The notes beneath the pieces were generated by a model. The model ran no database searches. It was not told the origin of the DNA and saw nothing but the letters and a program-made list of their open reading frames with translations. Positions 7,797 to 15,908 of a stretch of DNA of 64,000 nucleotides are shown here, piece by piece (the stretch's first letter is position 1; the number at the start of each line of letters is the position of its first letter). The stretch lies in assembly GCA_900318375.1 (NCBI GenBank), contig ONKG01000010.1:1-64000 (forward strand), in the 5' to 3' direction. Both the position numbers and the translations under genes were made by a program. The stretch comes from an uncultured Lachnospiraceae bacterium. Lineage in GTDB: Bacteria > Bacillota > Clostridia > Lachnospirales > Lachnospiraceae.

Positions 7797-10256
7797 ATGA
7801 GAAGAAATCCATTTGCACTGATACTGTCCCTTATTCTGACAGCATCGCTCATCCTGACCGCATGCGGGAATACTTCACCTGTGAAGCAGTCAGCCCCGCA
7901 GACCAGTGAAGGCAGCGAAACGGAGGAGGGCGCTGAAACCGCTGAGACACAAATCGCTGCTGAGCAGGAGAACGCGGCGGAAACTGCTGAGACGCAAGCT
8001 GCTGCGGAGCCGGGAGAAGCCGGCAGCTCTGATACAGCAGCCGGGTCTGTGTCTGTTTCCGCCGACCCATGTCCTGTCATTCCGGCAGAGGAATACCCTA
8101 AAGTGGACGGGTCGACTGCGACCCTCCCTCTCTCTTATGCTCTCTATCAGGCTGCCACCGGAGAAGATGAGGAGACTGCCATGGAGGCGGTCAAGCACAA
8201 TAAGACAGATTACTCCTACTATGGGCTTGCAAGCGGCAGCTGTGACCTGGTCCTTGCCTATGAGCCCTCTGAAGAGACCAGAAATTATATTGAGGAAAAT
8301 GCCAACCTTCAGATGAAGCCTATTGGACGGGATGCGCTGGTATTCATGGTCAATGCGTCCAACCCGGTAAAAAGCCTTACAGAAAAACAGATTCAGGATG
8401 TTTATACCGGTCAAATCACCAACTGGAAAGAGCTGGGAGGAGAAGATGAGGAGATCGTCGCTTTCCAGAGAAAGCAGAACTCCGGAAGCCAGACCCTGAT
8501 GGAAAAGCTCGTTATGCAGGGGATACCCATGGCGGAGGCGCCAGCCTACTATTATATTAATTCCATGAATGAACTGTTGGAAAAGGTGTCCTCCTATAAT
8601 AATCAGGGCAATGCAATCGGATATTCTGTTTATTTTTATGCCAGAAATATGTATTCCCTGCCGGAACTTGAGTTCCTTTCGGTCGACGGTGTCGAACCCT
8701 CCAATGACACGATTCAGGACGGCTCTTATCCCTATGTCAATGAATTCTATGCCGTGATCCGCGGCGATGAGCCGGAGGGCAGCCCCGCCCGACTTCTGTT
8801 TGACTGGCTGACCGGTGAGGGCGGTCAACAGCTGATTGCGGATACAGGATATGTACCGATCCTGAATAACCATTCTGCGCAAGGAGAGGCTGCATCTCTG
8901 GCGACAAAAGAACAGGGGGAGGCATCCTATGAGCTGCAGGAGGACCAGGTGATCCTCATGGACGGAGATTACTGGTTCAGCTCTCCGGCTGTCTATATCA
9001 TGAATGCGGATATGACAGAGAGGGATATTCTGGAAGGTTATTCACTGACCGAAAGGAAGAAACTCATGGTCTGGTCCGTCAATGACCCCCTGATTCTGAT
9101 GGACAATACTACAGGTAAAAGGGGTCTGTACGACATGGTGAGCGGAAAGTGGATTTTTGAACCTGCTGATTTCTTTATATCCCGGGATTATAATGGGAAT
9201 TACACCCGCTATAAGATCGGGGAGCCAACCATGATCTATAACGGAACCGAATTTTTTCAGATAGAAAAAGACTTCCTCTGTGCCGGTGAGTACTATTGGA
9301 TCGAAGATGATACCGGATACTCCATTCGAAAGGGCGGAAAGGAGATCTACGGCCATGTGGATGTGGAGAACCCGGAACAGAGCGGGATTCATGTCGGTCC
9401 CCGCAGCAATACTGTAACGCTGGTTCCTGAAACAGGTCAGGACTGTGTATATACCTTTAGCGGAGATCCCCTTTTCCAGCCGGAATACCTGCAGTCTGAG
9501 TTTGATGACTGGCAGGATCTCTCCTATTATGTATCCGGTTGTACCAATACAAAGGGGCTTCTAAGTATTGTTATTGAGAAAGACGATACGAAGGAATTCT
9601 GGGTCTATGATATAGAGACAGGAGAATTTCAGCTGTCAGGTGAGGAAAAGATAAATGCAATCCTGTGCAATAAAAAAGGGGACTATGCCTTCCAGATCAA
9701 AGGAGAATATGGATCAGCGATCCTGACTGACAGCCTGGAACCCCTCAAAGCCTCCGACGGGACGCCATATCAGTACTGCTTTGGCCTGGACTGCTACGGA
9801 TATTTGGATACCGGAAGCGGTAATATCGTTGTAGAGAATCCGGACGGCAGCATTCATTTCGAGATGCCCTGTCATGAAGAGGGTTCTATTGTCAATCAGG
9901 GTAAAATGATCGCCCGGGGAGTCATCCTGTACGCAGACCATGACAGGAATCAGTATGAACTGATCCATTACGGAGATCTGCTCTGCAGTTCGGACACCAT
10001 GTACCAGAACTCTGAATTGGAAATACCCGGAGATTACAATTCCATTAACCAGGAGTATACCGGAGTCAAGATCGGGGGAAATATTTACATTATCCGGACA
10101 GATACAGGGGAAGTGACTTATCAGTCATCAGAGGACTATCTTGCTGCCAAGGCCGATCCGGTCCTGGTCTTCCGAAGCGGAAACTGGCTGAATTTCAGAG
10201 ATCCAAATGGAGGTCTGGTCATGAGGGTATTTGCCGACCGGAACGACGGAGACTGA
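7797..10256 (+). CDS. PstS-like substrate-binding lipoprotein with long beta-repeat C-terminal region
   Basis: An 819-residue exported lipoprotein. The signal peptide ends in the lipobox LTAC (Cys 23), followed by an acidic, Ala/Glu-rich linker to about residue 90. Residues about 95-355 resemble the PBP-like domain of phosphate-binding proteins (DALVFMVNASNPVKSLTEKQI, then the conserved IYTGQITNWKELGG-like block, and NSGSQTLMEKL). The last 450 residues contain short repeats such as LYDMVSGKWIFEP and WVYDIETGEF that suggest WG-type or beta-propeller units. No permease or ATPase genes adjoin, so it probably acts as a sensor or adhesin rather than in a Pst transporter. Start supported by AAAGGAG nine bases upstream. 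Confidence 0.75.
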   Translation: MRRNPFALILSLILTASLILTACGNTSPVKQSAPQTSEGSETEEGAETAETQIAAEQENAAETAETQAAAEPGEAGSSDTAAGSVSVSADPCPVIPAEEYPKVDGSTATLPLSYALYQAATGEDEETAMEAVKHNKTDYSYYGLASGSCDLVLAYEPSEETRNYIEENANLQMKPIGRDALVFMVNASNPVKSLTEKQIQDVYTGQITNWKELGGEDEEIVAFQRKQNSGSQTLMEKLVMQGIPMAEAPAYYYINSMNELLEKVSSYNNQGNAIGYSVYFYARNMYSLPELEFLSVDGVEPSNDTIQDGSYPYVNEFYAVIRGDEPEGSPARLLFDWLTGEGGQQLIADTGYVPILNNHSAQGEAASLATKEQGEASYELQEDQVILMDGDYWFSSPAVYIMNADMTERDILEGYSLTERKKLMVWSVNDPLILMDNTTGKRGLYDMVSGKWIFEPADFFISRDYNGNYTRYKIGEPTMIYNGTEFFQIEKDFLCAGEYYWIEDDTGYSIRKGGKEIYGHVDVENPEQSGIHVGPRSNTVTLVPETGQDCVYTFSGDPLFQPEYLQSEFDDWQDLSYYVSGCTNTKGLLSIVIEKDDTKEFWVYDIETGEFQLSGEEKINAILCNKKGDYAFQIKGEYGSAILTDSLEPLKASDGTPYQYCFGLDCYGYLDTGSGNIVVENPDGSIHFEMPCHEEGSIVNQGKMIARGVILYADHDRNQYELIHYGDLLCSSDTMYQNSELEIPGDYNSINQEYTGVKIGGNIYIIRTDTGEVTYQSSEDYLAAKADPVLVFRSGNWLNFRDPNGGLVMRVFADRNDGD

Positions 10257-10450
10257 ATGTATTTTCAGCAGAGTATCCTGGCTGCAGAGACCAGCATCTC
10301 GCTGCTGATTTCAAACCCGTGATTTCCGGTCCCGCGATTTCAACAGCGGATGAGAGAATAGGAAATCCGGAGCTCTTTCTTTCCGGGATGATTGGATGTA
10401 TTATATGAATGAGCATTCGGCATGAACTGTATATGTCCGGTTCAGGAATT

Positions 10451-10560
10451 GCCCGAAGACCCTGACGGAGATTCTGACGGAGACACTGACGAAGACCCTG
10501 ACGGAGATTCTGACGGAGACACTGACGAAGATTCTGTCGGAGACTCTGACGAAGATCTTG
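10451..10560 (+). repeat. Short tandem repeat (12/36 bp unit) upstream of a small membrane protein
   Basis: About three copies of a 36 bp unit built from 12 bp blocks of the form CTGACGGAGATT. In one frame it encodes an acidic DPDGDSDGDTDE repeat joined in frame to the next gene, but a good ribosome site after it suggests it is mostly untranslated. Confidence 0.7.
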
Positions 10561-10580
10561 ATAAAAAGGAGATCGGAAAA

Positions 10581-10808
10581 ATGTCATCACATGGAAAAAA
10601 GATGCTTGCGCCGGTGATCATTACAATCATATTTCTGCTTTATCTGTGTATCTATGGCGCAATGCTGATGCATGCTGTCGTGGAAGAACCACTGGCAATC
10701 CTGCTTGCGATCCCGCTTGTGCTGCTTGGGATCGGTATTATTTACATGTTGTATGCCCGGATTCAGGAGATAAGGAGCGGTGAAGAAGATGATCTTGACA
10801 ACTACTGA
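10581..10808 (+). CDS. Small two-helix membrane protein
   Basis: A 75-residue protein beginning MSSHGKKM with two hydrophobic segments (LAPVIITIIFLLYLCIYGA and LAILLAIPLVLLGIGIIYML) and an acidic C-terminus. I chose the ATG at 10581 because AAAAGGAG lies ten bases upstream; the same frame is open back to 10422 through an acidic repeat that could form an N-terminal extension. The stop lies inside the next gene, whose Shine-Dalgarno site is within this one, so the two are probably co-translated. No family recognised. Confidence 0.6.
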   Translation: MSSHGKKMLAPVIITIIFLLYLCIYGAMLMHAVVEEPLAILLAIPLVLLGIGIIYMLYARIQEIRSGEEDDLDNY

Positions 10809-11103
10809 AACAATCAATGGAAGAGAGCTTGAGACACTCGGACTTGTCAAAGGAAGCACGATCCAGACAGTAAATGCTGTCAGGGATATCGGCGCGGGTC
10901 TGAAGACGCTCGTCGGCGGAGAGCTGACACGGTACAACGAAATGATGAATGATGCCCGGGCGCTTGCAACAAAGCGCATGGTCGGGGAAGCCGAGGCACT
11001 GGGAGCGGATGCGATCGTTGCTGTCCGCTACAGCTCAGCCTCCGTCATGCAGAGCGCGGCAGAAGTCATGGCATACGGTACGGCAGTAAGGTTCAAAAAC
11101 TGA
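10789..11103 (+). CDS. UPF0145 / YbjQ-family protein
   Basis: A 104-residue cytoplasmic protein matching the YbjQ (UPF0145) family: MILTTTETINGRE at the N-terminus, VKGSTIQTVNAVRDIGAG, and the C-terminal GADAIVAVRYSSASV block. Members form a compact pentameric fold sometimes annotated as heavy-metal binding; the true role is unknown. A GTG three codons earlier is only two bases from the AAGGAG site, so the ATG at 10789 with an 11-base spacing is preferred. It overlaps the small membrane protein gene by 20 bases, consistent with an operon. Confidence 0.85.
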   Translation: MILTTTETINGRELETLGLVKGSTIQTVNAVRDIGAGLKTLVGGELTRYNEMMNDARALATKRMVGEAEALGADAIVAVRYSSASVMQSAAEVMAYGTAVRFKN

Positions 11104-11128
11104 TCTGCGAAAAACACGGACTTGCAAT

Positions 11129-11171
11129 AGGACCGGATATCACACTTTGCGGTGGTATCCGGTCCTGTTTT
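11129..11171 (+). terminator. Rho-independent terminator
   Basis: Perfect 15 bp stem AGGACCGGATATCAC / GTGGTATCCGGTCCT (one G-T allowed) followed by GTTTTC. It ends the small-membrane-protein/UPF0145 operon. Confidence 0.8.
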
Positions 11172-11329
11172 CTGTGTGCCGGGCATGACGCAGTTCTTGC
11201 CGGTGAAAGTCCGGCCATGGATAACGCGCACCATCCATGTAGTTAAAGGAATGCCTCGCCCGGGCCTTGCACGCAGGAGAGAATCACCTGCTTCGGGATC
11301 ACTTGCTTTTCGTAAATCCTTACAGGACG

Positions 11330-13165
11330 TCATTGAGTTATAGGAAAACGCAGGATCACATTGTTGGTTTCAAGGGAGTGAACATATGTGACATTGGATT
11401 CCAGGCCGCCCAGAATTAACAGTCCGAATTTTTCGGACGAATCAGAAATTCCTTTGCTGATTGCCATGGCCATTTCACGCTCTACATTGAAGGGAGGACA
11501 GTTATCCTGCAGGCGGAGAATCAGTTCTTCCGGGTTATACACCAGGCGAAGGTTGATGCCGGGCTGTTTTTTACACTTGGGGAAGCCGAATCGGATTATA
11601 TTGTCAGTCAGTTCTTCAAAGCAGACAGCAGCTTCGAATCCCGTTTTTTCGTCAATGCCATGTCCTTTGCAAAACATCTGAATCTGTTCGGAAATCAGAG
11701 CTCCGTCATCTTTGTCCCGAATATCAAGAAGAATCACGTCACCCGGAGAGCGGTGGAAGTTCTCGGGTAGAGCCATGTAATCATTTTTTGACGGGAATAG
11801 CTTGCGGGTTTTGAAGGAGTAGTAGGCCCAAACCGTTGTCAGGGAAAGGAAGTCGCTCACAGGGAAGCAGGCCAGAATTCCATATGCACCGAAGAGCGCA
11901 CCGAGCGCGGCGGCGGTAAGTACGATATAGATGACAGTGGACAGGGCAGACAGAACCTGCATATTTCTGGTTCGGTTTACTGCCTGAAGATAGGCGATCC
12001 TGGGGCGCAGTAGTCCGAAGAGCGGTGCCTGCAGAGCGATCATGCGTAACGCAAAGACTGTCATATTCAAAAGTTCACCTTCTTCGGAAATATACAGCTT
12101 TGCCAGAGGCCTTGCAAAAATCAGAAAGAGGATACAGACAGCTCCGCAGAATCTGGCGCAATTCCTGTGAACGCACTTGCCGACCTCTTCGATTCCTTCG
12201 TCGTTCATCTCGCCGAAAAGAACGCCTGCAATCAGGGCAATTGCATCTGAAAGCCCCACGGCAAAGATTTTGGCAATATCATTCAGGTTGTCGCTCACGC
12301 TCAATGCGGTCATAGCAAGGGTGCCGCCATAAAAGATGATCAGCTTGTTGAGCAGTATGGGACGCACGACATTCCCAAGCCTCCGCAGGGCTTTTTCAGT
12401 CCCGCAGGACAGCAGATTAAGCATCTCTTTCCAGTCGGTATGCAGCGGAACAAAGCGCAGCATTCTGTCTTTGCTGAAAAAATGAAGAAACAGTATGCTG
12501 ATCTGCAGGTACTGGCCTATAGCTGTAGCCAGTCCGATTCCGAACAGGCCCAAATGCAGGGCAATTGCCGCAAAATCGAGTACAACGTTCATCCCGGAGC
12601 AGATTATGGCGGCGATCATCACTCGTCTCCGTCCGCTGTCCATATGAATGCCGGCTGCCAGAACGCCGGTCATAATGAGGCCGGGAAGACCGATCCCTAT
12701 GCCGCGCAGGTATTGCGCTGCCGGTGCTGCCAGTGATGCACCTTTTCCCGAAGCACCCAGCAGCATTGCGACAGGTGTTGCTCCGATCAGGAGTAAGGCG
12801 GTCACAGCAAGGGAAAATATTGTGCCCAGGATCATGACCGCGCTGAACAGACGGTTGAACGCTTCCACATCTCCCCGTCCCAGCGCTCTGGTACAGAGAG
12901 TCTGCATTCCAGTGACAAACATGCCGGCGAAAATGCCGGAAATGCTGAAGATCGGGTGCGCGATTCCTACCGCAGCCATGGAGTGGGAGTCAAGACAATT
13001 ACTGACAATCAGGCCGTCGATCAGGCCTGCTCCGACATTCGTGAGTTCGATCAGAGAAAACGTGAGAAACATCGCAAAAAAGCTCTGATCCAATACCAGC
13101 CAGGGATTTGCCGTTTTTTTAGAGAAGATAGCGTTTTTTATTTTGTCTGTACTGCGGGTTTTCAT
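11330..13165 (-). CDS. MATE-family transporter fused to a histidine-kinase-type ATPase domain
   Basis: A 611-residue protein. Residues about 20-465 are a MATE-type multidrug/cation exporter of twelve hydrophobic helices (for example GLPGLIMTGVLAAGIHMDSGRRR and the repeated half starting AMTALSVSDNLNDIAK). After a short linker, residues about 475-608 resemble an HATPase_c module of the RsbW/SpoIIAB anti-sigma kinase type: FEELTDNIIRFGFPK (N-box), LRLQDNCPPFN (DxG-like box) and GLLILGGLESNVTY. Standalone MATE proteins are about 450 residues, so this is a real fusion in one open frame. The ATP domain probably faces the cytoplasm. Ribosome site is weak (GAAGG). The role of the ATPase is unknown. 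Confidence 0.85.
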   Translation of the reverse strand: MKTRSTDKIKNAIFSKKTANPWLVLDQSFFAMFLTFSLIELTNVGAGLIDGLIVSNCLDSHSMAAVGIAHPIFSISGIFAGMFVTGMQTLCTRALGRGDVEAFNRLFSAVMILGTIFSLAVTALLLIGATPVAMLLGASGKGASLAAPAAQYLRGIGIGLPGLIMTGVLAAGIHMDSGRRRVMIAAIICSGMNVVLDFAAIALHLGLFGIGLATAIGQYLQISILFLHFFSKDRMLRFVPLHTDWKEMLNLLSCGTEKALRRLGNVVRPILLNKLIIFYGGTLAMTALSVSDNLNDIAKIFAVGLSDAIALIAGVLFGEMNDEGIEEVGKCVHRNCARFCGAVCILFLIFARPLAKLYISEEGELLNMTVFALRMIALQAPLFGLLRPRIAYLQAVNRTRNMQVLSALSTVIYIVLTAAALGALFGAYGILACFPVSDFLSLTTVWAYYSFKTRKLFPSKNDYMALPENFHRSPGDVILLDIRDKDDGALISEQIQMFCKGHGIDEKTGFEAAVCFEELTDNIIRFGFPKCKKQPGINLRLVYNPEELILRLQDNCPPFNVEREMAMAISKGISDSSEKFGLLILGGLESNVTYVHSLETNNVILRFPITQ

Positions 13166-13371
13166 AATTCTGCCTTCATGAATTCTGTCTTAATGTGGAG
13201 TTTTATTGCGGCAAGAGGTATTCTGTCTTAATTGATAAAAAGAATTGTAATCAGGAACGCTGGATTTGTAAAGTATCCGGATGCTGCTCATAGCCATACC
13301 GGGCAAACCGGAAAAACTTGGCACACCCTGACCCGCACGGGCCGGGCGGTGATCAGATTATGATACGATTT

Positions 13372-13510
13372 CCTATGCTGCAAATGCCTGTGCTGTGAAT
13401 GCCTGTGCTGTGAATGCCTGTGCTGTGAATGCCTGTGCTGTGAATGCCTGTGCTGTGAATACCTATGCTGTGAATGCCTGTGCTGCGAATATCTATGCTG
13501 CGAATATCTA
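13372..13510 (+). repeat. 15 bp tandem repeat, about nine copies
   Basis: Units of CCTGTGCTGTGAATG, near-perfect in the first five copies and drifting (CCTATGCTG, TCTATGCTGCGAATA) at the end. Because 15 is a multiple of three, one frame reads as an ACAVN pentapeptide repeat, but it has no ribosome site and runs into the kinase gene; I treat it as non-coding. Confidence 0.85.
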
Positions 13511-13618
13511 TCCCCGATCCTCCTCGGGGCAGGCGATTGATGAGAAAATATGTAAATGCTATGCTATAATGAAAGTCACTTTTTTCATTTGTTTTTATCG
13601 CAGGATAGTTATCAGATT

Positions 13619-15844
13619 ATGAATAATAGTTACGATATAAAATGTAAGATCATCGAGGAAGAGATTAAGTCATTCTGGCCGGAGTGGCAAGTTGCCCGGC
13701 GGCTGGGAGGCGGAGCTTTCGGGGATGTCTTTCAGATTTATCAGGACAAGGACAATTTCGGAATACGGGTTGATTCAGCCCTCAAAGTGATCCGGATCGA
13801 CAACGGGATAGCAGACAATGTATCCACGGCGATTCTTTCTTCCGGCCGGCAGGATAATTATGGTACCGAAGAGGAAAGCAGGACCGCTATTCCGGAACTG
13901 TTCCGCAGAGAGATCCAGATCATGGAGATGCTTCACGGAGCACCGAATATCGTCATTATAGAAGATTTTCACTTCGAAAAAGGCGATGCAGTCAGTACCC
14001 TTTACGTACGGATGGAGCTTCTCACCAGTCTTCAGGAGGTCTTATCGGAGCGGCGGGAGCAGAGTAAATTGTTCTCCATTCCGGAGATACTCAAACTCGG
14101 CAGGGACATCTGTACAGCACTGATTTATTGTGAGAAAAGGGGAATTATTCATCGGGACATCAAACCTGCCAATCTGTTCGTGGACAGGTTCGGCGACTAC
14201 AAAGCGGGAGATTTCGGCGCCTCTAAGAGAATGGATTCCGTACATGTTGCTCGGATGATGACCGGCATCGGAACGATTTCCTATATGGCGCCCGAGATCT
14301 TCCGAGGGGGTGCCTATAACAATACGGTAGACATCTACGCACTCGGACTTGTTTTGTATCAGTTCCTGAACAACGGCAGAATGCCCTTTCTCCCGGCAAC
14401 GGGATCTTATACCAGACAGGATATTGACAGCGCTAATTACCAGCGTCTGCACGGGGTTCCTGTTCCGAGCCTGGCGGGAAAAACTGTCGGCAGAGCGTAT
14501 ATAGATGAGCGTTTGGACGCTGTCGTGCGGAAGGCCTGCGCCATGAATCCTGCAGACCGCTATCAGACTGCTGAGGAGTTTTTCCATGCCCTGTCTTTTC
14601 GGGAGATACCGCGGGAGATACCGGGGAGAAAAAGTATGCCGGGATACGGGATGAGGCCGCAGGGCTCCCCGGCACCGGCTGCTTCTTTACAAGGTCAGCA
14701 GCAGGATAATAAATGGGCAGTTTCTGAACGAAAACAGCCGGGCGATCCATCGTTTAACAAGCCTTCACAAAATTACCACAAGGGAGATGGGACTTCCAGG
14801 GGGAGTACGGCTGCGATCATCATCGGTCTCCTGCTTATTCTGGCAGTGGCAGCAGTTGTTGTCTGGCAAGGCTCCAGAAGAGTTTTCGATTTACTTCCGG
14901 GTTCCGACACCGAAGCAGACAATCCGGCACCTGTTGAAGATGATCCGGCTGAAGATGGTCTGGCTGAAGATGATTCTGTTAGCAATGATCCTGCTCCGGA
15001 CACGGGCGCCGGCAGCGCAGCAGACGATTCGGGTTCTGCAGAAGATAATCCGGCTGAAGGTGATCCTGCGCCGGACACAGACGCCGGCAGCGCAGCAGAT
15101 GATCCGGTTTCTGCAGAAGATAATCCGGCTGAAGGTGATCCTGCGCCGGACACAGACGCCGGCAGCGCAGCAGATGATTCAGTACCTCCGGTATCTGCTG
15201 AAGATATTACGTATCGGGATATTGTTGATAGTCTGGTTGAAAAATATGGTTCACTTCGTATTTCGCATAATGATACTGACTGGAAAGAGGTCAACGGTCT
15301 TTGTTTCCTAAAGCTGATCGACTTTTCCGGAGACGGGAGAGATGAGCTGATGGCAGTGTGCAAAAATGAAGGAGAAGAACATTATTCCTGTTATATTTAC
15401 GAGGAGAAGGCAGGAAAAGCAGAACTGGTCTTTGAGAAAGATTATATCGAGTACCTCGAATATGTAGATAAATATAATAATGAAATAGATGTCCTTTATC
15501 TGTCCTATACTGCTGACACCGGATATATTTTCGGAACAGGATGGTATGATGATGCAGAAATAGATATCACTTTCTATTGGTATCGAAACGGCAGGTTCTC
15601 ACCTTTTTTTCGAAAAAAATCAGAGTATGATTTTGACCTCGAGGAAGAGCATTGGATAGAAAATCGTGCGTTGGTCGATCTTTATGATGAAGACAGGATT
15701 AACGAAGTAAGCGAGAATGAAATCGTTATGCCGCTGAGAGGGTTCATTCTGAGTGATGAGAATGGGGAAATGCCGACATTTGATATCCAGGATCTGCAGG
15801 AGACAATAGATGAGACGCTGGAGAGGCTGGAGACGGATCTTTGA
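13619..15844 (+). CDS. Transmembrane Ser/Thr protein kinase with repeat linker and extracellular domain
   Basis: A 741-residue protein. The kinase domain (about residues 25-330) shows the glycine loop GGGAFGDV (30-37), the ATP-binding Lys in ALK (56), catalytic HRDIKPANLF (178-187), DFG (198-200) and an APE motif (224-226), so it should be active. One membrane helix (about 397-416) follows a proline-rich linker. Outside are three 25-residue Asp/Ala/Pro repeats and a C-terminal domain of about 200 residues with LIDFSGDGRDELMAV, resembling an FG-GAP-type calcium-binding motif. I start at the ATG at 13619, matching the paralog's MNN-YDIKC start; the frame is open upstream but without a ribosome site. 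Followed 64 bases later by a paralog. Confidence 0.88.
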   Translation: MNNSYDIKCKIIEEEIKSFWPEWQVARRLGGGAFGDVFQIYQDKDNFGIRVDSALKVIRIDNGIADNVSTAILSSGRQDNYGTEEESRTAIPELFRREIQIMEMLHGAPNIVIIEDFHFEKGDAVSTLYVRMELLTSLQEVLSERREQSKLFSIPEILKLGRDICTALIYCEKRGIIHRDIKPANLFVDRFGDYKAGDFGASKRMDSVHVARMMTGIGTISYMAPEIFRGGAYNNTVDIYALGLVLYQFLNNGRMPFLPATGSYTRQDIDSANYQRLHGVPVPSLAGKTVGRAYIDERLDAVVRKACAMNPADRYQTAEEFFHALSFREIPREIPGRKSMPGYGMRPQGSPAPAASLQGQQQDNKWAVSERKQPGDPSFNKPSQNYHKGDGTSRGSTAAIIIGLLLILAVAAVVVWQGSRRVFDLLPGSDTEADNPAPVEDDPAEDGLAEDDSVSNDPAPDTGAGSAADDSGSAEDNPAEGDPAPDTDAGSAADDPVSAEDNPAEGDPAPDTDAGSAADDSVPPVSAEDITYRDIVDSLVEKYGSLRISHNDTDWKEVNGLCFLKLIDFSGDGRDELMAVCKNEGEEHYSCYIYEEKAGKAELVFEKDYIEYLEYVDKYNNEIDVLYLSYTADTGYIFGTGWYDDAEIDITFYWYRNGRFSPFFRKKSEYDFDLEEEHWIENRALVDLYDEDRINEVSENEIVMPLRGFILSDENGEMPTFDIQDLQETIDETLERLETDL
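14987..15180 (+). repeat. 75 bp in-frame tandem repeat inside the first kinase gene
   Basis: Units begin at 14987, 15062 and 15137 (GATCCTGC...), encoding DPAPDTxAGSAADD-type 25-residue repeats. Copies two and three are nearly identical, indicating recent expansion. The array lies just outside the membrane helix. Confidence 0.8.
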
Positions 15845-15908
15845 GTTGTCCGCATCGGTTACTTCCTGGATCCCCGCAGGTTTTTGGTCTATGGACGGAT
15901 AATAAATC

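Noticed and set aside
13372..13510. CRISPR array
   Set aside because: Repeats are only 15 bp and directly adjacent, without spacers, and no cas gene is present.
13395..13622. ORF with ACAVN pentapeptide repeats
   Set aside because: It is the translation of a 15 bp minisatellite, has no ribosome site and overlaps the kinase start.
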